64,000 nt of DNA from Lentibacillus sp. CBA3610. GTDB lineage: Bacteria; Bacillota; Bacilli; Bacillales; Amphibacillaceae. The notes under the pieces were generated by a model that saw only the letters and a list, made by a program, of their open reading frames with translations, was not told the DNA's origin and made no database searches. Below are positions 1 through 7,999 of this stretch, piece by piece. Each line of letters begins with the position of its first letter. The stretch's first letter is position 1. Where the stretch lies: contig NZ_CP035925.1 of assembly GCF_013373365.1 (NCBI RefSeq), forward strand, positions 682,001-746,000, in the 5' to 3' direction. A program made the position numbers and the translations under genes.

Positions 1-506
1 AAGTCGCCATCCTGATTGAAAACGGATTTGATTTGAAGGATGTCGACCAGGTGACAACAGAACTTGGCAGCGCCGGACTCCAATATGACATCATCAGCAA
101 ACATCAGGGAATGATTACGTCCGCGGACGGGAAACAGATCGAAGCCAATAAAAGTTACGCTATCAGTAATTCCGTGATGTACGACGCTATTTATATTCCG
201 GGCGGCAAACAGTCAACCGATCAGCTGATGTCGCACAATGACGCGAAAACATTCGTCAACGATGCGTTCGTTCATGCTAAAACAATTGGAGCCGCCAATT
301 CCGCTGTTGATTTACTCATGATCTCGGAAATCAAGCAGATCACCCTGGCTGATAAAAATACACCAAACACAGTCGCAACGGATATGGGTATTGTTTCGAT
401 CCGTGATTCACGCGATTTGAGCGCATTTTCGCATGAATTCATCACCAATATTGCCCAGCACCGCCATTGGGCAAGGGAAAATAAAGATGGAAAAATGAGC
501 GGTTAA
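1..506 (+). CDS. katE: Catalase HPII-type C-terminal domain (5' end outside window)
   Basis: The reading frame is open from base 3 and ends with TAA at 504-506, so only the last roughly 167 residues of a larger protein are present. They match the C-terminal DJ-1/PfpI-like (class I glutamine amidotransferase-like) domain that distinguishes large-subunit clade 2 catalases from small catalases. Visible landmarks are VAILIENGFD at the beginning, YIPGGKQS near residue 65, AANSAVDLL in the middle, and the HEFITNIAQHRHWAR tail. The whole enzyme would dismutate hydrogen peroxide in the cytoplasm using haem; the haem-binding core lies upstream. The first TTG or ATG inside the window is not the real start. 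A stand-alone DJ-1/PfpI protein is the alternative, but the HRHWAR tail favours catalase. Confidence 0.85.
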   Translation, partial: VAILIENGFDLKDVDQVTTELGSAGLQYDIISKHQGMITSADGKQIEANKSYAISNSVMYDAIYIPGGKQSTDQLMSHNDAKTFVNDAFVHAKTIGAANSAVDLLMISEIKQITLADKNTPNTVATDMGIVSIRDSRDLSAFSHEFITNIAQHRHWARENKDGKMSG

Positions 507-525
507 CAGTATTAAGCACCCTGAG

Positions 526-553
526 CACCCTTTGGCGTGATGGTCAAAGGGTG
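526..553 (+). terminator. Possible transcription terminator after katE
   Basis: A perfect 9-bp stem (CACCCTTTG with CAAAGGGTG) and a 10-nt loop start 20 bases after the catalase stop. No clear U-run follows, so it may be a weak or Rho-assisted terminator or an mRNA-stabilising hairpin. Confidence 0.4.
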
Positions 554-674
554 TACTGCATTCAACGGTTTAATCAGAAATCAAACAAACCCTGTCGCAG
601 CTAAACCGGGAATACCGCACGCACTACATTCCACTGATTAACCAGGAAGTTATTTTACATATAGGGGAATTCAT

Positions 675-1178
675 ATGCATATCTTGATAATTATTTTGGT
701 TCTCATAGCGGTATGGCGCAAGTCAGATTGGTCCCGCTTTCATCAATTCCATGCGACGATGATTTATATGGGAACCATGAATTTATTATATATCTACTTC
801 ACAACAGATTATCCACTGTGGACGCTCCACTCAAACATAGGCTTGCCCGAACCAATTCTCAACCTGCTTTACACATTTATCGTTTTTCCATGTACAGTTA
901 TCATGTTCTTATCAAGGTTTCCGGGTGGATGGCTGCATCAAGTGTACTATGCTGGAAAATGGGTTTTGGTATATTTTGTATTTGAGTGGATCGGGTATCA
1001 CGCCGGGGCCATTGACTACAATAATGGCTGGTCACTCATCTGGTCATTCCAGTTTTTGATCGTGATGTTTCCGATGCTGCGGCTGCATTATGTGCGGCCA
1101 TTTCTCACTTATGGACTGTCCGTTATTATTATTGCCATTTTACTTTCCATATTTGAGGTGCCTTGGTTGAATAATTAA
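675..1178 (+). CDS. CBO0543-type integral membrane protein, first copy
   Basis: A 167-residue protein made almost entirely of hydrophobic helices, probably five, with short loops and an initial MHILIIILVLIAVWRKSDW segment. Its general features (aromatic helices, a YPLW motif, length about 160-170) fit the CBO0543 family of small membrane proteins of unknown function common in spore-forming Firmicutes. An AGGGGAA sequence lies just upstream of the ATG. The following gene at 1199 is a similar protein, about 20 bases away, so the two look like a tandem duplication expressed together. No catalytic motif is visible and no function should be assumed. Confidence 0.7.
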   Translation: MHILIIILVLIAVWRKSDWSRFHQFHATMIYMGTMNLLYIYFTTDYPLWTLHSNIGLPEPILNLLYTFIVFPCTVIMFLSRFPGGWLHQVYYAGKWVLVYFVFEWIGYHAGAIDYNNGWSLIWSFQFLIVMFPMLRLHYVRPFLTYGLSVIIIAILLSIFEVPWLNN

Positions 1179-1198
1179 TTGTTACGGGAGGTGTTAGC

Positions 1199-1678
1199 AT
1201 GGAAATGGTTTTACTTTGGCTGTTTTTCATTTCAGGCTTAATCCTTTTATACATAGCATTAAAAAAACCACCGCTCAGGAGTTGGCTGTTATGTCTGTTG
1301 ACTGCAGCATTTTTCACCACATTTTTAGGAGATTTAGTTGTGAAGTATAACTTGCTCTCTTATCCTGTACAACTGTTGCCCAAATTTCAGTCCAGTGTTC
1401 TTTACGAGTATTTGCTGCTGCCGCTTATGTGTGTGTTTTTCTATCAGACGAGTTACCATAAAAATGTGCTTAACTGGTGCTGGCAGGCACTCGTATATAG
1501 CAGTGTTTTAACTGCGGGTGAAGTGTTACTGCAACAAAACACCGATCTTGTCCATTACATCAACTGGAGTTGGTTTCACTCACTGTTGAGCCAGTTTTTG
1601 CTGTTATTGTTTATCCGCTGGCTGATGTGGCTGATTAATGATGTTGCGCAGAGGAGAGGGAGGAGCCGGGGAGCGTAA
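1199..1678 (+). CDS. CBO0543-type integral membrane protein, second copy
   Basis: A 159-residue polytopic membrane protein with four or five predicted helices and a basic C-terminus (RRGRSRGA). A GGGAGGTG ribosome binding site precedes the ATG. It resembles its upstream neighbour in size, helix layout and the LPLMCVFFYQTSYH-type loop, and is probably a divergent paralogue in the same operon. It converges with the ABC transporter genes on the other strand, with only about 11 bases between the two stop codons and no obvious terminator in between. Function unknown. Confidence 0.7.
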   Translation: MEMVLLWLFFISGLILLYIALKKPPLRSWLLCLLTAAFFTTFLGDLVVKYNLLSYPVQLLPKFQSSVLYEYLLLPLMCVFFYQTSYHKNVLNWCWQALVYSSVLTAGEVLLQQNTDLVHYINWSWFHSLLSQFLLLLFIRWLMWLINDVAQRRGRSRGA

Positions 1679-1689
1679 TTGTCTGACAC

Positions 1690-2514
1690 TTAACTGTTTG
1701 CTCGCCTGAAACTTAAGGTGGCAAGCAAAATCAGCAGCGCAGTGAACCCCAGCAAAAAGAAAACTTCGCCGGTCATGGTTACAGGCTGGCCAAAAAATGT
1801 AAGATTAAGGCCCATTTCCTCCCTGACGGCCGCATTCAGGCTCTCCACATCAATCATAATATGTTTCATCAGGTCAACGCCATAGGTGACCGGGTTCAGT
1901 GTCACAAGGAAACTGACCCATCCGGGCATATTATTTAGCGGGAATAAGGCACCGGACAGAAAGATCATCGGCATAACAAGGATGTTTACGACCAGCTGAA
2001 ATCCTTGCATGGAATTAAGCAGGCTTGCCACAAGCAGACCCAGTGACGAAAAGGCGCAGGCAATCATAAACATGACGGGTAGTATTTGGAAAATCGAAAC
2101 CAGATCAATTCCTATGCCAAGCACAGGGAGGAGCACAAACATCATGACACCCTGCAAAAAAGCGACAGAGGCTGAGCCAAGCATTTTGCCAATTGCGATA
2201 TTTACCCGGGACACCGGTGACACAAGAATTTCGCGCATATAACCAAAATCACGATCCTGTATAATTGAAAGCGATGAAAAAATGGATGTCATCAGCAAGG
2301 TCATCGCCACGATTCCCGGGAAAATAAATTCTGTGTAATTGAAGTTCTCTGTATTGGTTCCCGAACTAACTAATGACTCCATCGAACCACCCATTCCGAT
2401 GCCAAATACCACCAGAAACAAAATAGGCATGGAAAAAGATCCGACCATCCGCGGACGGTCTCTGAAAAACTTGATAATATCACGCTGCCAAATGGCGATA
2501 ATTCCTTCCACCAA
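1690..2514 (-). CDS. ABC-2 type transporter permease (DrrB-like)
   Basis: A 274-residue membrane protein with the ABC-2 permease layout: an N-terminal cytoplasmic stretch (AIWQRDIIKFFRDRPR), a first helix near residues 25-45, an extracellular loop, and a block of five helices. The MIFLSGALFPL segment near residue 185, followed by a helix break and LNPVTYGVD, is typical of DrrB/NodJ exporters. With the ATPase encoded just upstream it would form an efflux pump for a hydrophobic compound or lipid in the plasma membrane. The start shown is TTG; a GTG one codon later is 7 bases from the GGAGGG site and may be the true start. The ATPase gene ends 12 bases upstream, so the pair is one operon. Confidence 0.85.
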   Translation of the reverse strand: MVEGIIAIWQRDIIKFFRDRPRMVGSFSMPILFLVVFGIGMGGSMESLVSSGTNTENFNYTEFIFPGIVAMTLLMTSIFSSLSIIQDRDFGYMREILVSPVSRVNIAIGKMLGSASVAFLQGVMMFVLLPVLGIGIDLVSIFQILPVMFMIACAFSSLGLLVASLLNSMQGFQLVVNILVMPMIFLSGALFPLNNMPGWVSFLVTLNPVTYGVDLMKHIMIDVESLNAAVREEMGLNLTFFGQPVTMTGEVFFLLGFTALLILLATLSFRRANS

Positions 2515-2526
2515 TCATCCCTCCTC

Positions 2527-3441
2527 TTAGTCTCTGATTTCACGACCCGTAAATGACAGAAAAACATCGTTTAGTGTAGGTTTTCGGATATCCAGTCCGG
2601 TTAGCGGTGTCTTTAGTGTTTTGATAAAATTGGAAACAAATGCATCGCTGTTTTCCACTTTGCAATAGATGACATCGTCTTTGAGCGATAAATCCACCAC
2701 ATTGAAATAATCCCTGATTTCCTTCATGGCCGCTTCATTGTCGCTTGTGGTGATTTCGATAATATCGCCGCCGAGCTGCTGTTTTAACCGTTTGGGGGTA
2801 TCAATCGCAATAATTTCCCCATGATCCATAATAGCAATACGATCGCTGATTTCTGCTTCATCCAGGTAGTGGGTTGTCAGGAACATCGTAATATTTTCTT
2901 TTTCTTTCAGCTTTAAAATATATTCCCAGACATGAGCACGCGTTTGTGGATCAAGCCCGACTGTCGGCTCATCAAGAAACAGCACCTTTGGATAGTGGAG
3001 CAGCCCGCGGGCAATTTCCAAGCGACGCTGCATGCCGCCGGAGAATTTCTCTACCAACGTGTTGATGCTTTCCTGTAAATCCACAATTTCCAGCACCTCA
3101 TCGATCCGGTGTTTACGGGAAGCGTGAGGCACCCCATAGAATTTGCAATGCAGCATTAAATTTTCCTTGGCGGTCAGCTTTTCATCCAGCGTATTTTGCT
3201 GGAAAATGATTCCGATGCTCTCCCGCACCTGGTTCTGCTGCTTTATGACATCATAGCCATTGATTGTGACTGTCCCACTCGTAGGCTGCAACATAGTGGA
3301 TAAGATATTGATTGTCGTGCTTTTCCCTGCTCCATTCGGTCCAAGAAACCCGAAAATTTCGCCTTGTTTCACATAAAAGCTGCTATTGTTGACAGCCTGG
3401 AAAGATTTATAACGTTTATTTAAATTATGAACCTCGATCAA
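2527..3441 (-). CDS. ABC transporter ATP-binding protein (DrrA-like)
   Basis: A 304-residue nucleotide-binding subunit. Walker A is GPNGAGKST at residues 34-42, the signature is SGGMQ at 134-138, Walker B is VLFLDEP ending with D157-E158, and the switch histidine is in TTHYLDEAE. The C-terminal 80 residues, ending VFLSFTGREIRD, form the extra domain typical of DrrA/daunorubicin-type exporters. It energises the permease encoded directly downstream. Translation begins at TTG behind a GGGGGG-rich ribosome binding site. Substrate specificity cannot be read from sequence; antibiotic or lipid export is a family-level guess. Confidence 0.88.
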   Translation of the reverse strand: MIEVHNLNKRYKSFQAVNNSSFYVKQGEIFGFLGPNGAGKSTTINILSTMLQPTSGTVTINGYDVIKQQNQVRESIGIIFQQNTLDEKLTAKENLMLHCKFYGVPHASRKHRIDEVLEIVDLQESINTLVEKFSGGMQRRLEIARGLLHYPKVLFLDEPTVGLDPQTRAHVWEYILKLKEKENITMFLTTHYLDEAEISDRIAIMDHGEIIAIDTPKRLKQQLGGDIIEITTSDNEAAMKEIRDYFNVVDLSLKDDVIYCKVENSDAFVSNFIKTLKTPLTGLDIRKPTLNDVFLSFTGREIRD

Positions 3442-3605
3442 TGCGGATCCCCCCTTTTTGCTATGCTTCCTTATATCAGACTCACATGGACAGACCTGAT
3501 TACAAGAGTAGAAAGTTATTATCTACAGGATAAACTTTTCAGGTCCAGCATGCTACTTTTCCGCTCTCATTAACGGCACAAGATAAGATTTTTGTTATGT
3601 TAAAA

Positions 3606-3637
3606 TTGCCCCTTGGAACAAGTATTCCAAAGGGCAA
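3606..3637. terminator. Long hairpin, terminator-like on the minus strand
   Basis: TTGCCCCTTGGAA pairs with TTCCAAAGGGCAA over 13 positions with one C-A mismatch and a 6-nt loop. Read on the minus strand it is followed by TTTTAACATAAC, so it could terminate transcription from the minus-strand gene at 4158-4466. Confidence 0.4.
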
Positions 3638-3800
3638 TGAAGTAAAGAAACTGCAATTAGATTCTACTGTTCATGTAAAGCTGCGTCAACCTTATGTGCT
3701 AACTTTTGCAGTAAGGGAACACGGGTTTCAGTTCCGGGAGAGATTACTCAATAGATTCCTGCAAATTGTAAACCGTATCTAACAAATCCCTAATACATAC

Positions 3801-4056
3801 CGAAAATGAACGAAACGTCAGAGAGAAGAGGTCTCTCGGCCGAAATACATACCGAAAGTGAACGAAATGTCAGAGAGAAGGGGGTCTCTCGCCAAATACA
3901 ACCGAAAGTGACGAAACGTCAGAGAGAAGTTCTCGGCCGAAAATACAACCGAAAAGTGAACGAAACGTCAGAGAGAAGGGGTCTCTCGGCCGAAATACAT
4001 ACCGAAAATGAACGAGACGTCAGAGAGAAGGGATCTCTCGGCCGGAATACAGGCAT
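3801..4056. repeat. Tandem repeat array A, about 52-bp units (5 copies)
   Basis: Five head-to-tail units begin at 3801, 3853, 3903, 3950 and 4003, with lengths 52, 50, 47, 53 and about 52. Each contains CGAAARTGAACGARACGTC followed by GAGAGAAG and GGTCTCTCGG; GAGAG and CTCTC can pair as a small hairpin in each unit. Variation is by point change and small deletion. An open reading frame crosses the array (start near 3806) but its protein is only the repeat translated. The GAACGARACG and TCTCTCG cores recur in the array at 46201. Confidence 0.9.
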
Positions 4057-4157
4057 AATGATGAATCCGGGTAATTGTAATTTTCCACCGTATTTATTCC
4101 ATACAGATCTACAATTGCAATTTGGGCGCTCACGATTTCGAAAATTCCTTCTTGCCC

Positions 4158-4466
4158 TTATCTATCAAAAAAGTTAATATACTCTTCCTTATTGCTTATC
4201 TCCACTAAAAACGGAAAAAGTGACATAGCCAACAGGAAGAAAACAGCAAGTGAGATCAGCACGTGAATTCCTGGTTCAAAGAAAAGGTTCAGCAATAAAG
4301 GCAGCAGGATAACAGGCGTTAATAAAGCGCATTTTGTTTTTGATTTTTGTGTTTGGTATTGTTTTTCTCCACAGTAAGGGCAAGTTAATGCAGGGTCTAG
4401 TGTGGTTGTTTTTTTGATCGTTTGTTTCCATCCCCGTTTATGATTATAGTTTTCACAAGTTGGCAT
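4158..4466 (-). CDS. TIGR04104-like small zinc-finger membrane protein
   Basis: A 102-residue protein with an N-terminal cysteine region (MPTCENYNHKRGWKQ, then CPYCGEKQY near residues 34-42) and two C-terminal membrane helices. The spacing of one Cys near the start and CPYCG about 30 residues later matches the CXXC-20-CXXC small protein family (TIGR04104) of Bacillaceae, although the first pair here is reduced to CENYNH, which may weaken metal binding. It is preceded by a GGGGAAGGGG ribosome binding site. Function unknown; possibly a membrane-anchored zinc ribbon. Confidence 0.7.
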   Translation of the reverse strand: MPTCENYNHKRGWKQTIKKTTTLDPALTCPYCGEKQYQTQKSKTKCALLTPVILLPLLLNLFFEPGIHVLISLAVFFLLAMSLFPFLVEISNKEEYINFFDR

Positions 4467-4736
4467 TTAAATTTCCCCTTCCCCGCGAATTGATTTGTAC
4501 TGGTTCAATTTTAACATAATGACTTTCCTTCATTTTAAATCCCGGAAATTTTTTTATTTTTCAAATTTAACACTTCGATATCACGCTAAATAACATTGAA
4601 AATAACAAGCATTTTACAGATGGGAAAGTTTCGTTCAAACGCCGATAAGGTTTCCACATTGATACATATCGACCAGCATCCGAAGAATAATATATATAAC
4701 CTTTCATTCAACTAAAAAACCACGGAGGTGACATAT

Positions 4737-5009
4737 ATGGTACAGCAGAATTTACGTGAGCAATTACAGCAGGCAAGCCGGAAAATACACGATGCTCAGG
4801 AGTCCGCACGTCAGGCACAAGGCTCAGATGAAGAATTTCTGGACCAGGCTGAACAGCAGCTTCAGCAAGCTGAACAGCAATTACAACAAGCTCAGCAGGT
4901 GGGAAGAGAAGCGACTGAAAACCCGCAATTTCAGCAGGCGTATGAACAGCTGCATGACACGCGCCAGCAAGTACAGGAGGCGCAGCAGAATAATCATGAT
5001 GTATTGTGA
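4737..5009 (+). CDS. Glutamine-rich heptad-repeat small protein (copy 1)
   Basis: A 90-residue acidic, Gln/Ala-rich protein. ATG 4737 is chosen because GGAGGTG sits 6 bases upstream; an in-frame GTG nine bases earlier overlaps that site. Residues about 40-60 contain the repeated heptad EQQLQQA, giving an amphipathic pattern suited to a coiled coil. There is no signal peptide and no membrane segment. The same composition and QQLQQA heptads occur in the gene at 48990-49268, so they are probable paralogues. The composition recalls small spore proteins of Bacillaceae, but it lacks the gamma-type SASP repeat, so a spore role is only inference. Confidence 0.75.
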   Translation: MVQQNLREQLQQASRKIHDAQESARQAQGSDEEFLDQAEQQLQQAEQQLQQAQQVGREATENPQFQQAYEQLHDTRQQVQEAQQNNHDVL

Positions 5010-5017
5010 AAATGGTT

Positions 5018-5043
5018 AAGGGATATCATCGGGGATATCCCTT
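5018..5043. terminator. Hairpin after Q-rich gene
   Basis: AAGGGATATC and GATATCCCTT form a perfect 10-bp stem with a 6-nt loop, starting 9 bases after the stop codon. The downstream sequence (AAATTAATG) lacks a strong U-run. Confidence 0.5.
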
Positions 5044-5070
5044 AAATTAATGTATCATATAAAATAATAG

Positions 5071-5499
5071 TCAAGAATCTTCGGCGCGTTTTTTCCGCAG
5101 ATAATAAATATATGAGTACGGTGCAAGAAAGCAAACAAATGTGATACTACCAACTATCAGCGCTCCACTGATACTGTTATTATCCGGCCCAGACTGTGAC
5201 AGAAGTGCTAAAACAATACCGATTGCCATTGACACGAGTACACCCCAATAATAAGGCTCGGGCTTTTTCTTCTTTGCATCATCATACACATCCACTGAAA
5301 TCCTCATATTGAGCCATGTCAAAATGATGACGGTCACCATAAAGACAGACCACAACGGATTATCTGTCATGGCGCTTAAACCTTTCGTTATGACATCGTA
5401 AAGTAAAATGGCAATAATCCCGACACTTTGCACCAAAAAAGCGACCCGAATATTTTTCAGGTTTTGCAGGATCAAACGTTCATCTTTAATCTTTCTCAT
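5071..5499 (-). CDS. Four-helix membrane protein paired with an HTH regulator
   Basis: A 142-residue protein (from MRKIKDERLILQN) with four predicted membrane helices and a charged loop DDAKKKKPEP between helices 2 and 3. The start at 5499 is preferred over one 33 bases upstream because GGAG lies about 8 bases before it. It overlaps the end of the upstream HTH gene by 14 bases, a sign of translational coupling. The pairing of a YozG/Xre-type small HTH with a short membrane protein is common in Bacillaceae (DUF3169 and related pairs), but this protein is not confidently assigned to a named family. Confidence 0.7.
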   Translation of the reverse strand: MRKIKDERLILQNLKNIRVAFLVQSVGIIAILLYDVITKGLSAMTDNPLWSVFMVTVIILTWLNMRISVDVYDDAKKKKPEPYYWGVLVSMAIGIVLALLSQSGPDNNSISGALIVGSITFVCFLAPYSYIYYLRKKRAEDS

Positions 5500-5701
5500 G
5501 TAACTGCTCCTTTCCAATCCAAAATAATTCATCCAGCGACTTATTCACTGCATAGCAAATTTCCAGGCACAATTTCAGCGTCGGATTATATTTACCCTTT
5601 TCAATCAAGCTGATGGTCTGCCGGGTGACACCGACTTTCTCCGCTAATTGTGCCTGAGTCAAATCCATTTCGACGCGGGCTACCTTTACTTTATTTTTCA
5701 C
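5486..5701 (-). CDS. Small Xre-family HTH transcriptional regulator
   Basis: A 71-residue single-domain helix-turn-helix protein. Residues 10-60 carry the classic pattern: LTQAQLAEKVGVTRQTIS, then LIEKGKYNPTLKLCLEI and LDELFW. This matches the short YozG/YgzD-type regulators that control the membrane protein encoded immediately downstream. The protein is probably a homodimer and autoregulator; no operator was identified with confidence. Translation of the downstream gene begins inside the last codons of this one. Confidence 0.88.
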   Translation of the reverse strand: MKNKVKVARVEMDLTQAQLAEKVGVTRQTISLIEKGKYNPTLKLCLEICYAVNKSLDELFWIGKEQLHEKD

Positions 5702-5885
5702 GTTGTCGATCCTCCTTGAGATTATAGTAACATATATATTACATTTTGTGTGTTATACCTCCTCCTACCCCTACAATCGAAACAAATCCGAAAAAGGGGG
5801 CGTCTTCACAAAAAATTTTCCCGATGTAATCCTGCCTGAAATGTATTATAATAGAAGGAAAGTACCTGTTGTGGAGTGTATGGGG

Positions 5886-6128
5886 ATGAGCAATTTTTCA
5901 TTTTTACAGGCATATTCGCCGCTCTTGGCAAACCTCGGGCAAACGGCGGAGCGGAATATTCATGAGGACCCGAACACGACGCTGATCAAGCTGCGTCTGT
6001 TTGGGGAGACGATGACAAAATTTATGTATGCGCTGGAAGAACTGGATGAGGACGAAATCATTCACGAGCCGTCAGACAATAGACATCTTGATGAATACCA
6101 TTTCCATATAATAAACGAAAGGAGTTGA
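5886..6128 (+). pseudogene. Truncated type I restriction subunit HsdR (N-terminal fragment)
   Basis: From ATG 5886, behind a GGAG site, the translation MSNFSFLQAYSPLLANLGQ continues to ERNIHEDPNTTLIKLRLFGE and TKFMYALEELDE. This is the conserved first 55 or so residues of HsdR proteins of type I restriction-modification systems. After that the similarity stops, an unrelated 25-residue tail follows, and the ORF ends at 6128. A full HsdR has about 1,000 residues, so the helicase and nuclease domains are missing. No HsdM or HsdS is present. This is a relic of a lost restriction locus and begins a 3-kb stretch of decayed genes. Confidence 0.75.
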
Positions 6129-6142
6129 ATCAATAATGCCAA

Positions 6143-6424
6143 ATGAATCGTTCAGTTGATTTGCCTAAGGAATTCCTGCCAATTATCAACACCATGGAAG
6201 GAACCGATACTGATAATAAAATTAAAGAGACACTTGCAATTGGTTTATTTGTTGAAAAACAGGTGACGCTTGCAAGGGCAGCTGAATTAGCGGGGAAACC
6301 TATGACTGATTTTATTGAATTGTTGCGTTCAAAAAAAATACCATGGATGGAATATACGGATGAACACTTGGAAGATGATAGACAGGTGATTCAGGAGTTA
6401 TCACGGGATTATGACGATGAATAG
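6143..6424 (+). CDS. UPF0175 family protein (antitoxin-like), start possibly damaged
   Basis: A 93-residue protein matching the UPF0175 family: SVDLPKEF at the start, then LAIGLFVEKQVTLARAAELAG, FIELLRSKKIPWMEYTDEHLEDD. The middle is a ribbon/helix-turn-helix-like segment. UPF0175 genes usually sit upstream of a DUF3368 PIN-domain gene as an antitoxin-like partner, and remains of such a gene follow here. The best ribosome binding site (GGAGTTGA) is placed for an ATG at 6136 that reads MPNESFS and then stops, while the intact frame starts at 6143. A one-base indel near 6155 would join the two, so this gene may also be damaged. Confidence 0.75.
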   Translation: MNRSVDLPKEFLPIINTMEGTDTDNKIKETLAIGLFVEKQVTLARAAELAGKPMTDFIELLRSKKIPWMEYTDEHLEDDRQVIQELSRDYDDE

Positions 6425-6436
6425 AATACAGTTATC

Positions 6437-6935
6437 GTCAATCACACCAATTATTGGTTTATCGATTTAGTGATAAAGTTGCTGACTGATTTTTATTTGA
6501 TAAAGTTTTATGCTCCTGAGGCAGTTTATCAAGAAAGTTATAGAGGTGAAAGCGTCTAACGATATTGGCAAGGATGAATTGAAAAATGAAATTAGAAGTG
6601 GAATATTACATTTGTATTATGTTGAAAATAGTACGTTGGTAAGAAACTATATGGCAAACTTCATATGGGAGAATTGGAGGTAAATTGTAGGGCGCTAAGG
6701 ACTTGATGTTGATTTGTTATCATAGAATGTGCAGCCAGAAAAGTAGCAAAAGTCATTCCTTTTACGGCCTTAATAGGGTTAGTAGGTATTTTCTGATTTT
6801 AGCCAAAATAGGGAATAAGATAAGACTAGTGAAACCTACCTGATACTTTACAAAGTATGATTTATAATTTTTCAAAGAAGCTATCGAAAGCACTGAGCAG
6901 CCAGGTGAAAATATTGAGTAAAAAATTTCGTTCAC
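6437..6935 (+). pseudogene. Decayed DUF3368 PIN-domain (toxin-like) gene
   Basis: No long ORF exists, but pieces in successive frames line up in order with DUF3368 proteins: SITPIIGLSI (the NTSPLIALSK-type start), DKV, then YAPEAVYQEVIE, then KDELKNEIRSG, then AARKVAKVIPFTALIGLVGIF (the DDRKGRKVAKSLG...GTLGVLL region), and LAKIGNKIRLVKP near the end. Stops and frameshifts separate the pieces. The position directly after a UPF0175 gene supports the assignment. The catalytic acidic residues of the PIN fold cannot all be found, so any nuclease is inactive. Confidence 0.6.
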
Positions 6936-7269
6936 ATTATAACATCATGTTTAGATGATGAGAAGGCTGACAAAACGAAGAAGTCGTTTTTTTCAATTTA
7001 ATATGAAATACATGACGGAGCTAAACACGGAATTCCTCTTATTGATCCGCTTTTAAATTGCCGGATAAACTCATAACTTTTGGTATCGTTTCGTAGTTGT
7101 GATTTGCAAAAGGAGCAGGAAAATAATTTTAATTAAAAAGCTAACGTAAAAATTTAGATGGAGAATGCATGATAAACTTTAACTTACTTTTGTATTATTA
7201 TGAATAACAGTGCTATGCGTTAATAATTATATTTGGCCGCATTTGGAGCCCTGATGTTTTTGATGAATT

Positions 7270-7895
7270 TTCTTTTTCCAGTTGCAGCACTTGCTATTTT
7301 TTTATCTTGAGTAAAAAATTAGCTGTCAAAGAACGTTCCTATCAACCAAAGGATATTGAATGCTGGTCATTTTACAATATTCAAAAATCATGATTCAAAA
7401 GCCGCTATTTAAAGGTGATGAGCAGCGGGGTTATGTGAAACGTTATTTTCCACAGAAATGGCAGTATGTATTTGGCAGATATTTTTGGTTCCAGTTGGGT
7501 ACTTATTACTGGATTCAAATTGACCGGGATTGTAATATGAAGTTACGTGGGTATCATGGAAAGTGGTTTACGCAGCAGGATAGGTGAAGAATTTATAAAA
7601 AACGGGGAGCAAATAGGTGAAGGCATATACACAGATTAATAATCTGAAAACACGACAAATTAAAGAAGCTATTGAACATAGGTTTTACGAGACAACGTAT
7701 TTATCACACGCATCGACGATACACTCACTCAAAATGAAGCGTTACTTGGTTCATTAAAACGTAATCAATATCATGAGTGGTGTACAAGTAATCAACGCAC
7801 AAAGAGACCGACCGAATATATTGGTCGCATTAATGCTTCATTCTTATTATTTCAAATAAAAGAAGTGCTTAAATTATTTCCCCGATTCAATTAGC
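7270..7895 (+). pseudogene. Coding debris of unassigned origin
   Basis: A short ORF at 7360-7587 reads as an aromatic, basic peptide (GYVKRYFPQKWQYVFGRYFW, then a GTYYWIQIDRD segment and LRGYHGKWF). Codons continue beyond its stop in shifted frames (IKNGEQIGEGIYTD). The pattern weakly recalls tubby-C-like/LURP-type membrane-tether proteins, but this is uncertain. A second open stretch ending near 7892 reads ALLGSLKRNQYHEWCTSNQ and ASFLLFQIKEVLKLFPRFN in a frame without a start codon. Both look like fragments of genes that have lost their reading frames. Nothing else is recognised in this gap. Confidence 0.35.
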
Positions 7896-7999
7896 GAGAG
7901 TTTCCTGACAATGAAAATGAATTGTGCTGAAAATAAAATGCTGAATACATAAGCACATAATGAAGCAAGAATTTTAAACCTATAAAAGGAGTGTTCATC

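Noticed and set aside
3597..3782. 61-codon ORF after the ABC operon
   Set aside because: It overlaps a long hairpin, has no ribosome binding site and no recognisable protein features.
3806..4177. Open reading frame of 123 codons through the 52-bp array
   Set aside because: Its product is the repeat translated (SERNVREKG-like units), with no ribosome binding site fitting a gene; unit lengths are not always multiples of three.
5886..6935. Functional type I restriction or toxin-antitoxin locus
   Set aside because: Only 55 residues of HsdR remain, there is no HsdM or HsdS, and the PIN gene is broken by stops.
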